From contig NZ_JAJPUI010000003.1 in the NCBI RefSeq assembly GCF_021390935.1, positions 434,001-498,000 of the forward strand: DNA of 64,000 nt, read 5' to 3'. The notes under the pieces were generated by a model. That model had not been told where the DNA came from, did no database searches, and saw only the letters and a program-made list of their open reading frames with translations. Positions 19,904 through 28,700 of the stretch are shown piece by piece. Source of the DNA: Streptomyces sp. CC228A (GTDB lineage: Bacteria; Actinomycetota; Actinomycetes; Streptomycetales; Streptomycetaceae). Numbering within the stretch: the first letter of the stretch is position 1; every line of letters begins with the position of its first letter. A program made the translations under genes and the position numbers.

Positions 19904-20308
19904 GTGACAGACATCCCGCACGGCACCGTCCAGGAGCAGACGTTCTACGAGCAGGTGGGCGGCGAGGAGACGTTCCGGCGCCTGGTCCACCGGTTCTACC
20001 AGGGTGTGGCGGAGGACCCCCTGCTGCGGCCGATGTACCCGGAGGAGGACCTGGGCCCGGCCGAGGAGCGGCTCGCCCTGTTCCTCATGCAGTACTGGGG
20101 CGGCCCGCGCACCTACAGCGACCGGCGCGGCCACCCGCGGCTGCGGATGCGGCACGCGCCGTTCGTCGTCGACCGGGCGGCGCACGACGCGTGGCTGAAG
20201 CACATGCGGGTCGCGGTGGACGAGCTGGGGCTGCCGCAGGAGCTGGAGCGCCAGCTGTGGGGGTATCTGACGTACGCGGCGGCGTCGATGGTGAACGCCC
20301 ACGGCTGA
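19904..20308 (+). CDS. glbO: Group II truncated haemoglobin
   Basis: A 134-aa globin from GTG 19904. Features of the GlbO/trHbII group are FYEQVGGEETFRRLVHRFYQ (helices A and B with the B10 Tyr), MQYWGGPRTYSDRRGHPRLR, the proximal His in MRHAPFVVD, and Trp in AWLKHMRVAVDE at the distal G8 position. It binds O2 or NO and probably protects against oxidative or nitrosative stress. The size and all key residues are normal. It stands as a single gene divergent from the methyltransferase. Confidence 0.92.
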   Translation: MTDIPHGTVQEQTFYEQVGGEETFRRLVHRFYQGVAEDPLLRPMYPEEDLGPAEERLALFLMQYWGGPRTYSDRRGHPRLRMRHAPFVVDRAAHDAWLKHMRVAVDELGLPQELERQLWGYLTYAAASMVNAHG

Positions 20309-20638
20309 GGCCGCGAGCCAGGCCACCCGCCGATCAACGCCCACGGCCGAGCCGCGAGCGGGGCTGGCCGCCGGTCGCCCACGGCCGAGCCGCGAGCCAG
20401 ACCTCCCGCAGGTCAACGGCGGCGCGCCTGTGCAGGTCCCCGGAGGGGCCGCGACGGCATCCCTGCAGGCTGCGGTCCTGCGGAGCGGCCGCTGCCCGCC
20501 TGTGCGGACCCTGTCCCCGGTGCCGGTCCGCCCGCTCGTGACCGGCGGCGCCGACGTACCGCCCACCGGGCCGGATCGCCGGGCCGGATCGCGGGGGCGT
20601 TCGGCGCGGGTGCCCGCCCGGTCGGGGCTGCGGCGCGG
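20309..20638. other. Gene-free stretch with a ~42-bp degenerate repeat
   Basis: Three related copies of GCCCACGGCYGAGCCGCGAG start near 20296, 20338 and 20377, about 40 bp apart; the first overlaps the end of the globin gene. The repeat appears to have grown from the globin 3' end. I see no gene in the remaining sequence. Confidence 0.7.
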
Positions 20639-21340
20639 TCAGCCGTGGCGCAGCGGGGTGACGCCCAGCTCGCCCAGGCCGGTGCCGGTCCGTACGGCGA
20701 CCGAGCCGAACGGGGTGCGCAGCCGCAGCCAGGGGCCGGCCGCCAGCAGCGTCACCGGTGCCTCACGCGGCAGGAGGCCGGGCGGCGGGAGGAAGCCCAG
20801 GGACTGGGCGGCGTGCGCGGCGCGCAGCGGCAGCCCCGTGCCGGCGATGGTGCGCGACCAGATCTCACGGCCGAGCCGGTCCCGTTCGGCGCGCGTCCTG
20901 CGCTCCGGCGGAAGCTCCTCGTCGCGCCTGCGGAACTCGGCGACGGCGGCGGCGACCGCCCGGCCGAGCGCATCGGCGCCGGGGAGTCCCGGCACCTCCC
21001 GCCAGCCGCCGCGCGGCGGCAGCACGCCGCTCCACGGCGGGCCGGTGACGGGCGCGGGCAGCGCGAGCCTGCCGTCCGTGTCGTCGACGCCGTCGAGGAG
21101 CTCGCCGGCCGACACGGTGAGGTCCAGGGACGGCGCCGCGTCCCCGTCCCGCAGCAGGGCCGTGCGGACCGCGATCACCTCGAAGGACGGCGGGCGTCCG
21201 AACACGGCCAGGACGCCGCCGCCCGACTGGAGGCGGACGGCGGCGGCCCGGTCGTAGTGGAGCAGCCGGGTCAGGAAGGCGGCGAGGCCCGCCGCCTCCC
21301 TGACGTCGGCGCACTGCAGTGACGCGGTCGGCGCCGTCAT
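20639..21340 (-). CDS. Conserved hypothetical protein, 233 aa
   Basis: Starts MTAPTASLQCADVREAAGLA at ATG 21340, overlapping the thioesterase stop by four bases (ATGA), so the two are translationally coupled. It is soluble, with no membrane segment. Conserved-looking stretches are LTRLLHYDRAAAVRLQ, GVLAVFGRPPSFEVIAVRTA and AAHAAQSLGFLPPPG. I recognise it only as an actinobacterial protein of unknown function that regularly accompanies this thioesterase and EttA. Confidence 0.75.
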   Translation of the reverse strand: MTAPTASLQCADVREAAGLAAFLTRLLHYDRAAAVRLQSGGGVLAVFGRPPSFEVIAVRTALLRDGDAAPSLDLTVSAGELLDGVDDTDGRLALPAPVTGPPWSGVLPPRGGWREVPGLPGADALGRAVAAAVAEFRRRDEELPPERRTRAERDRLGREIWSRTIAGTGLPLRAAHAAQSLGFLPPPGLLPREAPVTLLAAGPWLRLRTPFGSVAVRTGTGLGELGVTPLRHG

Positions 21341-21771
21341 GCGGCGGCGCCCTCCGAGGACATGGCGTCGTCCACGTACTCCTGGAGGAACGCCCTCTCC
21401 TCGTCGGAGATGCGGCGCGGACGCTGCGCCTCCAGGTCGTACGGCACGACGACCGTCGAGGCCCGCACGTACACCTGGTCGGGATCCTTGATCTCGTACG
21501 CGATGGTGAGCGACGCGGCGCCGATCTTGGTGACCCACGACTCGACGGTCACCGGCTCGTGCCGGTGGACCAGGGGCCGCAGGTAGTCGATCTCGTGCCG
21601 GGCCACGACGGACCCGCCGGAGAACGACGGCGAGCCGTCACCCGGCGCCAGCCGGAACATGAAGTCGATCCGGGCCTCCTCCAGGTAGCGGAGGAAGACC
21701 ACGTTGTTGACGTGCCCGAAGGCGTCCATGTCCGACCAGCGGAGCGGGCAGTGGTAGAGGTGTCGAGCCAC
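21337..21771 (-). CDS. Acyl-CoA thioesterase (hotdog fold)
   Basis: A 144-aa 4HBT-family protein. The catalytic signature RWSDMDAFGHVNNVVFLRYL holds the active Asp, and YEIKDPDQVYVRASTVVV is the second half of the fold. Length is normal for single-domain FadM/YbgC-like thioesterases, which cleave acyl-CoA or acyl-ACP in the cytoplasm. The ATG at 21771 is supported by the conserved HLYHCPLRWSD start. It sits between EttA (15 bp upstream) and the coupled hypothetical gene, so the three probably form one transcript. Confidence 0.9.
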   Translation of the reverse strand: MARHLYHCPLRWSDMDAFGHVNNVVFLRYLEEARIDFMFRLAPGDGSPSFSGGSVVARHEIDYLRPLVHRHEPVTVESWVTKIGAASLTIAYEIKDPDQVYVRASTVVVPYDLEAQRPRRISDEERAFLQEYVDDAMSSEGAAA

Positions 21772-21785
21772 GAGTCAGCGCCGCC

Positions 21786-23450
21786 TCAGCCGCGGGTGAG
21801 CTTCTTGTAGGTCGCGCGGTGCGGACGGGCCGCGTCCGGGCCGAGCCGCTCCACCTTGTTCTTCTCGTACGACTCGAAGTTGCCCTCGAACCAGAACCAC
21901 TTCGAGTCGCCCTCGTACGCCAGGATGTGCGTGGCGACGCGGTCGAGGAACCAGCGGTCGTGGGAGACGACCACGGCGCAGCCGGGGAACTCCAGCAGCG
22001 CGTTCTCCAGCGACGAGAGGGTCTCGACGTCGAGGTCGTTGGTCGGCTCGTCGAGGAGCAGCAGGTTGCCGCCCTGCTTCAGGGTGAGGGCCAGGTTCAG
22101 GCGGTTGCGCTCACCGCCGGACAGCACGCCGGCCGGCTTCTGCTGGTCCGGCCCCTTGAAGCCGAACGCGCTGACGTACGCGCGGGACGGCATCTCGACC
22201 TGGCCGACGTTGATGTAGTCGAGCTCGTCGGAGACCACGGCCCACAGGGTCTTCTTCGGGTCGATGTTCTCGCGGCTCTGGTCGACGTAGCTGATCTTGA
22301 CCGTGTCGCCGATCTTGATCGAGCCGGAGTCCGGCTGCTCCAGACCCTGGATCATCTTGAACAGCGTGGTCTTGCCCGCGCCGTTGGGGCCGATGACGCC
22401 GACGATGCCGTTGCGCGGCAGGGTGAAGCTGAGGCCGTCGATGAGGACCTTCTCACCGAAGGACTTGCTGAGGTTCTCCACCTCGACGACGACGTTGCCC
22501 AGACGCGGGCCCGGCGGGATCTGGATCTCCTCGAAGTCCAGCTTGCGGGCCTTCTCCGCCTCGGCCGCCATCTCCTCGTAGCGGGCCAGGCGCGCCTTCG
22601 ACTTGGCCTGGCGCCCCTTGGCGTTGGAGCGGACCCACTCCAGCTCCTCCTTGAGGCGCTTGGCGCGCTTGGCGTCCTTCTGCCCCTCGACCTTCAGGCG
22701 GGACTGCTTGGTCTCCAGGTAGGTGGAGTAGTTGCCCTCGTACGGGTAGGCGCGGCCGCGGTCGAGCTCCAGGATCCACTCGGCGACGTTGTCGAGGAAG
22801 TACCGGTCGTGGGTGATGGCGACGACGGTGCCCGGGTACTTCGCCAGGTGCTGCTCCAGCCACTGCACGGACTCGGCGTCCAGGTGGTTGGTGGGCTCGT
22901 CGAGGAGGAGCAGGTCGGGCTGCTCCAGCAGCAGCTTGCAGAGCGCCACGCGGCGCTTCTCGCCACCGGACAGGTTGGTGACCTGCCAGTCGCCGGGCGG
23001 GCAGCCCAGGGCGTCCATGGCCTGCTCCAGCTGGGCGTCCAGGTCCCACGCGTTGGCGTGGTCCAGCTCCTCCTGGAGCTTGCCCATCTCCTCCATCAGC
23101 TCGTCGGTGTAGTTCGTGGCCATCTCCTCGGCGATGGCGTTGAACCGGTCGAGCTTGCCCTTGATCTCGCCGACGCCGTCCTGGACGTTCTCCAGCACGG
23201 TCTTCGTCTCGTCGAGCGGCGGCTCCTGGAGGAGGATGCCGACGCTGTAGCCCGGCGTCAGGAAGGCGTCGCCGTTCGACGGCTGCTCCAGACCGGCCAT
23301 GATCTTGAGGACGGTGGACTTACCGGCGCCGTTCGGGCCGACCACACCGATCTTCGCGCCGGGCAGGAAGCTCAGCGTCACGTCATCGAGGATGACCTTG
23401 TCGCCGTGCGCCTTGCGCGTCTTGCGCATCGTGTAGATGTACTCAGCCAA
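21786..23450 (-). CDS. ettA: EttA-like energy-dependent translational throttle ABC-F protein
   Basis: A 554-aa protein with two ATPase domains and no membrane segments. Walker A sequences are GPNGAGKST and GPNGAGKTT, signatures are LSGGEKRR and LSGGERNR, and Walker B sequences are LLLLDEPTNHLD and LLLLDEPTNDLD. A long charged linker (residues 240-310, rich in KR and E) separates the domains. EttA binds the ribosomal E site and gates translation by energy state. A TTG start at 23450 (AEYIYTMRKTRKAHG) gives the standard N-terminus and length; an upstream ATG at 23519 would add 23 unusual residues. Confidence 0.93.
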   Translation of the reverse strand: MAEYIYTMRKTRKAHGDKVILDDVTLSFLPGAKIGVVGPNGAGKSTVLKIMAGLEQPSNGDAFLTPGYSVGILLQEPPLDETKTVLENVQDGVGEIKGKLDRFNAIAEEMATNYTDELMEEMGKLQEELDHANAWDLDAQLEQAMDALGCPPGDWQVTNLSGGEKRRVALCKLLLEQPDLLLLDEPTNHLDAESVQWLEQHLAKYPGTVVAITHDRYFLDNVAEWILELDRGRAYPYEGNYSTYLETKQSRLKVEGQKDAKRAKRLKEELEWVRSNAKGRQAKSKARLARYEEMAAEAEKARKLDFEEIQIPPGPRLGNVVVEVENLSKSFGEKVLIDGLSFTLPRNGIVGVIGPNGAGKTTLFKMIQGLEQPDSGSIKIGDTVKISYVDQSRENIDPKKTLWAVVSDELDYINVGQVEMPSRAYVSAFGFKGPDQQKPAGVLSGGERNRLNLALTLKQGGNLLLLDEPTNDLDVETLSSLENALLEFPGCAVVVSHDRWFLDRVATHILAYEGDSKWFWFEGNFESYEKNKVERLGPDAARPHRATYKKLTRG

Positions 23451-23915
23451 GAGAAACCGTCCGGCAATCCGTAGGGGTCGAGTCAGCGGCTCCGCCGCGT
23501 CAGGGCAGATACACCCCATCTTGCCGTACCGCCACCCCAGGGCGAAAACGAGTACCTCGGCGGGCCGTCACCAGGACGGGAGCCGGTGCCCGCTTCGGAA
23601 CGGGGCCGTTGCCGCTGGCCGCCGGTCCTCGCCCGGCGCGCTCCGACGGCCCGGGGCGGCCCGGCAGGAGCCCCGGCGGCGGGGCGGCGCCGCCCGCGGT
23701 GGTGACCCCTCACGTCGGCGCCCGCGGGGCGGCCCCTCTACGGCGGCGCCCGCGGCGGTGGCCCCTCATCTCAGCGCCGCCGCACCCCGAGCCGCCGACG
23801 GTCAGCGCCTCAGCGGTCCGCGGCCGGGCGGTGGCGGACCTGCGGGCCGTGGGACCCGGCGCCCCGGCGGCGGCCGGGGCCCGGCCGACGCGGGCCACGC
23901 CGGGCTGCCGGTGGC
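23451..23915. other. Gene-free stretch upstream of ettA
   Basis: About 465 bases with no supported gene. It presumably holds the ettA promoter near its left end; no clear -10/-35 pair stands out. The middle contains imperfect GCGGCGCCCGCGG repeats. Confidence 0.5.
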
Positions 23916-24110
23916 TCACTGGGGCCTGGTGCCCGTGGCCACCCATTCCTCCCGTACCGCGGCCGGTGTGGCGTTGATGGCCGTGAGGGCTTGCCGGCAG
24001 ACCTTGCCGAGGGTCTCGTCGGACACGCCGTTGGCCTTCAGCGCGTCGATCATCGCGTCCCAGGTGACCGGGTCGAGCTCGCACATTCCGTCACTGCTGA
24101 GTGCGTCCAT
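23916..24110 (-). CDS. Small acidic hypothetical protein, 64 aa
   Basis: Starts MDALSSDGMCELDPVTWDAM at ATG 24110, with GGAGG four bases upstream. In-frame ATGs at 24128 and 24143 are alternatives. It is helical and mildly acidic, ends EEWVATGTRPQ, and has no signal peptide or cysteine pair. I do not recognise it. Its codon pattern is normal for the genome. Confidence 0.6.
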   Translation of the reverse strand: MDALSSDGMCELDPVTWDAMIDALKANGVSDETLGKVCRQALTAINATPAAVREEWVATGTRPQ

Positions 24111-24499
24111 GGATCCTCCGGGTGTCATGTGCTCTTTTGCCATTCCATTCTGCGATTGCTCCCCGCCCTCGCGCTTTCGGCCCGTGGCCGGCAAGGCCGC
24201 GTCACGCGCCGGGCCCGGCCCGGGTGAGGGATCCACATGGCCCGACCGGCCACGCCCGGGGCGAGGGAGCCTCAGGGCTCGGCGCACGGCCCGGCCGTAC
24301 CGCCGTTCCGGGCGCGGGCGCGTGGGAGGGGCGCGGCAGGCGGCAGGCGGCAGGCGGCAGGCGGCAGGCGGCAGGCGGCAGGCGGCAGGCGGCAGGCGGC
24401 AGGCGGCAGGCGGTGGAAACGAGGCGGCGGCCCCCGGTGCGCCGTGCCGTTGGGCACGGGCGCCGGGGGCCGCCGAGGGGCTGTCCGGGGCGCGGGGCG
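24111..24499. other. Gene-free stretch with 7-bp array
   Basis: Between the small acidic gene and the surface-protein gene. Apart from the array at 24335-24411 it contains a GC-rich inverted segment near 24435-24490 that may act as terminator of the surface-protein gene. No supported gene. Confidence 0.5.
24335..24411. repeat. 7-bp tandem array (GGCAGGC), eleven copies
   Basis: Eleven exact copies. Read on the other strand the unit is a rotation of GCCGCCT, the unit of the array at 17014-17062. It lies about 90 bases beyond the end of the LAETG surface-protein gene. Confidence 0.97.
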
Positions 24500-25957
24500 C
24501 TACCCGGCGGAAGCGCCCTTCCGCTTGCGGAGGAAGAACACCGCTCCGCCACCGGCCAGCAGGAACGCGGCGGCGATGCCCGCGATCATCGGGGTGGCGC
24601 TGGAGGCGCCGGTCTCGGCCAGGTCACCGGCGCCGCCGGTGGAGCCGCCCGTGCCGGTGGTGCCGGACGAGGTGGTGCCGCCCGACTGGGGGCTCGGCGC
24701 GGGGCCGGGCTCGTCGGTGCCGCCGCTGCCGCCCCCGGTGGTGGGGGTGGTGCTGCTGGTGGTCTTGCAGTCCAGCACGCCCTTGAACGTCTTCTTCTCG
24801 CCGCCCGGAAGCGCGATGGTGAAGTCGTACGGCTGGTCCTCGGCGACCGGGATGGTCACCGTCTTCGACTCGCCGGCGCCGATGGTGAACTTGCCGCCCA
24901 TCAGCTCGAAGCCGAACGGCTCGTCGCCCTCGTTGGTGGCAGTGATGTCGACACCGCCCTTGGCGCAGTTCTTCTCCGCGGAGAGCGCCGGGATGGCGCC
25001 CTTCTCGGCCCAGGTGGCGGTCGCCGTGGCGGAGACCGTGGACACGCTGGACCCGGCGAGGATCTGCGTCTGGCTCTTGCTGAGGCTGGCGAAGGCGCGG
25101 CCGACGGACACGGAGGTCGTCGCCTGCAGGCCGAAGGAGGCGGAGCCGTCCTTGGCGCCGGCCGGGACGTCGACGTACAGCTCGCTGCCGTCGGCGGCCT
25201 CGGTGACCGGCTTGCCGGCCTTGTCGGTGACCTTCACACCGGTGGCGGCGACCTCGGAGGGCAGGTTCACGGAGGCGCTGTCGGCGTTGGTGCGGACCGT
25301 GATCGGGCCGAGCCTGGTGCCGGCCGGGCCGGACACCGCGGCGGGCTCCAGGCTCAGCGAGGCCTTGGGCTCCTCCAGGTTCTGGGCCTTCTCCTCCAGC
25401 CAGTCGGCGAGCTTCTCCGCGGCCGGGTCGACCGCGGTGACGTCGACGCCGTCGGAGTAGCGCCAGATGGCGACCTGGGTGCCGGCCGCGGCGGTCTCCG
25501 GGGTCAGCGCGCCCGCGCCGGCCTTCTTGGCGAGGCCCACGAGGTCGTCGACCTGCGGGTAGGAGTTCTGCAGGATCCAGCGGATCTTGCCGGCCTCCTC
25601 GTTCTGCCCGAGGGACGTCTGGTCCCACGGCGTCTCGAGGTACTTGGCCTTCGACTGGGTCGGGTTGTGGATGTCGATGCAGTACGTCTTGAGCGTGCCG
25701 CCGCCCTCGACCTCCATCTCGAAGAGCCCGGCGGGCAGGGGCTTGTCGGCCTTGCCCTCCTCGTGGATCTCCGCGCGGTGGTACGTGGTGAGCCCGTTGA
25801 GGGTGGCGGACGCCCCGCCCTGGTGCGGCGCCTCCTCCGCGGAGGCGGTGGCCGCCCCCGCTATGGAGCCGCCCGCGATCAGGCCGGACGTCAGGACGGT
25901 GGCGGCGACGCGGCGGGCCATCCGCCGGCGCCCCTGGACAGAAAACGAACCGAACAC
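24500..25957 (-). CDS. TQXA thioester-domain surface protein with LAETG sorting signal
   Basis: A 485-aa exported protein starting at GTG 25957 after AGAGGGGA. The signal peptide is residues 1-42 (RRVAATVLTSGLIAGG then ATASA). The thioester domain (about 55-200) contains TYCIDIHNPT, whose Cys pairs with the Gln of AAGTQVAIWRYSDG to form an internal Cys-Gln thioester. Ig-like stalk regions follow, then a Thr/Ser/Gly-rich linker and a cell-wall sorting signal: LAETGASS, a hydrophobic helix and RKRKGASAG. The LAXTG form is what Streptomyces class E sortases recognise. Such proteins can bind host or matrix amines covalently. The target here is unknown. Confidence 0.92.
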   Translation of the reverse strand: MFGSFSVQGRRRMARRVAATVLTSGLIAGGSIAGAATASAEEAPHQGGASATLNGLTTYHRAEIHEEGKADKPLPAGLFEMEVEGGGTLKTYCIDIHNPTQSKAKYLETPWDQTSLGQNEEAGKIRWILQNSYPQVDDLVGLAKKAGAGALTPETAAAGTQVAIWRYSDGVDVTAVDPAAEKLADWLEEKAQNLEEPKASLSLEPAAVSGPAGTRLGPITVRTNADSASVNLPSEVAATGVKVTDKAGKPVTEAADGSELYVDVPAGAKDGSASFGLQATTSVSVGRAFASLSKSQTQILAGSSVSTVSATATATWAEKGAIPALSAEKNCAKGGVDITATNEGDEPFGFELMGGKFTIGAGESKTVTIPVAEDQPYDFTIALPGGEKKTFKGVLDCKTTSSTTPTTGGGSGGTDEPGPAPSPQSGGTTSSGTTGTGGSTGGAGDLAETGASSATPMIAGIAAAFLLAGGGAVFFLRKRKGASAG

Positions 25958-26200
25958 GAATTTCCCCTCTGGGCGAGACCCCTTGGCGCGAGAGCACACC
26001 ATGAGACACATGGGGGGTGGGACTCGCCGAACGACTCAAGTGCCCCGTGAGTACCCGGGAATCCTAGAGAGGCGGCCACCCACAGTCCCCCGGGATGCCC
26101 GCGATCAACCATTCCGAATCAGAATCGTTACCGTGAACCGCCCGTGTGTGCGGTGTGTTGCCCCAAGGACGCCGGCAAGTGGCTTCTCCGTTCCCTGCGT

Positions 26201-26737
26201 TCACGTCCCGTCGGTACCGGTTCCCGCTGCTGCCTGCGGGGCGTCCCTGTCGACGGCCACGGGCGCGTCCTGCACGGTGGGGTGCCACGGGTCCTGGGGG
26301 GTGGCCTGTGGCGCGTCCCGGCCGGTGGCCTCCGGGGCGTCCCTGCCGCTGCCGGGCGGCCCGGGTTCGGGGGGCGGGACGCTGGTGCGGCGGAAGGCGG
26401 CCGTACCGAGCGTCAGGTCGTGCCCGACCGCCAGGGCGTCGATGTCGACGAACGTCGCACGCCGCCCCTCCCTGGCGCCTTCCTCCCGCACCCTCAGCCG
26501 CCCGTGCACCACGAGGCGCTCACCGACGGACACGGAAGCGGCGACGTTGGCGCCGAGGCGCCGCCACGCGTTGACCGTGTAGAAGTTCGTCGGGCCGTCG
26601 GTCCACGTGCCGCGCTCGCGGTCCCAGCGGCGGGGCGTCGCCGCGAAGCGGAACCGGGCCACCCCGCCGCCCTGGGTCTCCCGGTACTCCACGCTCGTCG
26701 CCACGTTCCCCACCACGGTCACCAGGGTGTCGTTCAT
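26201..26737 (-). CDS. ssb: Single-stranded DNA-binding protein
   Basis: A 178-aa OB-fold protein. MNDTLVTVVGNVATSVEYRE, ARFRFAATPRRWDRERGTWT and FYTVNAWRRLGANVAASVSV are the SSB core (residues 1-110). The rest is a Pro/Asp/Gln-rich tail ending AAAGTGTDGT, without the acidic DDDIPF tip of housekeeping SSB. That matches the second Streptomyces SSB (SsbB), reported to act in chromosome segregation during sporulation. Its position next to dynB and dynA, also sporulation-septation genes, supports this. ATG 26737 with GGAG eight bases upstream. Confidence 0.9.
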   Translation of the reverse strand: MNDTLVTVVGNVATSVEYRETQGGGVARFRFAATPRRWDRERGTWTDGPTNFYTVNAWRRLGANVAASVSVGERLVVHGRLRVREEGAREGRRATFVDIDALAVGHDLTLGTAAFRRTSVPPPEPGPPGSGRDAPEATGRDAPQATPQDPWHPTVQDAPVAVDRDAPQAAAGTGTDGT

Positions 26738-26859
26738 GTGCGTCGCTCCTCCCGTCCGCCGGCGCCTGCCGCCGCCGTGTGGGTCCATGGTGGGCGCCGC
26801 GGGCGGATCCCGCCGGGGCCTGTGGACGAGCGGGCCGCTGGGGACAACCCCGTCACCCG

Positions 26860-28694
26860 TCAGTGGCGGCGGAGCCTGCTGCTGCCTGACACCGTGGCGT
26901 ACTGCTGGCGCACCTCCCGGTAGCGCATCAGCTCGGCGGCGATGGGGTCGAGCACCATGGCGCGCCCGCAGGCCGCCGCCGCCTCCCGCAGCCGCCGCTC
27001 GACGTCCTGGCCGTGGCGGCGTGCGGGCCCGCGGGCGGCCGCGGCGCAGCCCCACTCGATGAGCGGGCCGCCGACGATGCCGCTGAGCATGACCAGCACG
27101 GGCGCGAGCAGGCCGGGCTCCAGGACGCCGGCGATCTGGCCGACGAGCCACAGTGCGCCCGCGATCTGCAGCAGCGTCATCGCCATCTGGAGCAGCACCG
27201 CGACGGGCCACCAGGCGGGCCGCAGCGGTCGGCGGCGCCGTGCCCTGTCCGCGCGGGACGCGGGCTCGGGGGCCGGTTCCGCGCCGCCCGGTCCGGTGGC
27301 GGGTGCCGCGGCCCGGGTGTCCCGGTCGTCCTGCGCGCGGACCCTGACGGCGAGGTCGTCGAGGGCCTCCGGGAGCCGGTGCGCCCCGCGCACCGCGGCC
27401 TCCCGCACCGCCTGGGCCCAGGGGGCGGGGAGCCCGTGGGCGGCTTCCTCCGCCACGATCCGTACGGCCTGCTCGACCCGCTGGCGGGCGGTCGGCTCGT
27501 CCTCCGCGGGCGGCGGGCCCGGGGTTCGCCGCCGCCGGGTGTGCGCAGCCGCTCGTACCAGCGCCACAGCCGCAGCCAGGGGGTGCCGCAGGCGCGGCCG
27601 GCGTTGCGCTGCCACTCGCGCTCGGCGGCTTCGCCGGCGGCGGTGGCGCCGACGGCGACGGCGAGCCGGGCCGCGAAGTCCTCCTGGGAGCGCTCGCCGA
27701 GGCCCGGGCGTCCCTCCGCGACGTACGCGGGCCGCAGGCGGGTGGCGGCCGCGTCGACGTCGGCGGCGATCCGCCGGGCGGCAGCGGTCCTGCTCTGCAC
27801 GAACGCGCCGAGGAGTTCGCGCAGTTCGCCGATGCCCTCGCCGGTGACGGCGGACACGGCGAGGACGGTGGCGCCGGGTTCGCCGTGTTCGCCGAGGGCC
27901 ATGCCGTCCTCGTCGAGGAGGCGGCGCAGGTCGTCGAGGACCTGGTGGGCGGCGTCGCCGGGGAGCCGGTCGATCTGGTTGAGGACGACGAAGGTGATGT
28001 CGGCGTGGCCCGCGAGGGGGCGCAGGTAGCGCTCGTGGAGAGCGGCGTCCGCGTACTTCTCCGGGTCGACGACCCAGATCACGGCGTCCACGAGGGCGAG
28101 GACCCGGTCGACCTGGCGGCGGTGTGCGGTGACGGCGGAGTCGTGGTCGGGCAGGTCGACGAGGACGAGTCCCTGGAGGGCCTCGTCGCAGGCGCCGCCG
28201 GCGAGGGGGCGGCGGCGCAGGCGGCCGGGGATGGACAGCCGGTCGAGGAGCCCGGCGGCGCCGTCGGACCAGGCGCAGGCGATGGGGGCCCCGGTAGTGG
28301 GCCTGCGCAGGCCGGTCTCGGAGACGGGCACTCCCGCCAGCGCGTTGATGAGGCTGGACTTGCCGCTGCCGGTGGCTCCGGCGATGGCGACGACGGTGTG
28401 GCGGGCCGACAGCCGCTGCCGGGCGGCCGCCTCGTCGAGGACGCGGCCGGCTTCGGCGAGGACGTCGGTGTCGACGCGGGTGGCGGACAGGCCCATGAGT
28501 TCCCGCAGGGCGTCCAGGCGGGTGCGGAGGGCGCCTTTGTACGGGGTGGTCTCCAGGGTGTGCCCGGTGTCCTCGGCCGGGACGCGGGTGTCGTGGGGGG
28601 CGGGGGGGTCGAATGGGGTGTCGTCGTACACGGCGCGGCCGCTCATGCGGCGGGCGATGAGTCCGTCGTCCCAGCTCTGCTCCACGGCGCTCAA
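26860..28694 (-). CDS. dynB: Dynamin-family GTPase DynB with two membrane helices; one frame break
   Basis: The GTPase core has VVAIAGATGSGKSSLINALA (P-loop), GLVLVDLPDHDSAV (G3) and FVVLNQIDRLPG (G4). After residue ~390 the frame breaks near 27520; adding one C to CCCC restores GPPPAEDEPTARQRVEQAV and a C-terminal part with two membrane helices (VAVLLQMAMTLLQIAGALWL and PVLVMLSGIVGGPL). Repaired length is about 611 aa. In S. venezuelae, DynA and DynB stabilise FtsZ ladders and septa during sporulation, and DynB is the membrane-anchored one. The TTG start at 28694 follows AAGGAGAGG that overlaps the dynA stop, so the two are coupled. Assignment rests on architecture and gene order. Confidence 0.88.
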
Positions 28695-28700
28695 CCGCCG

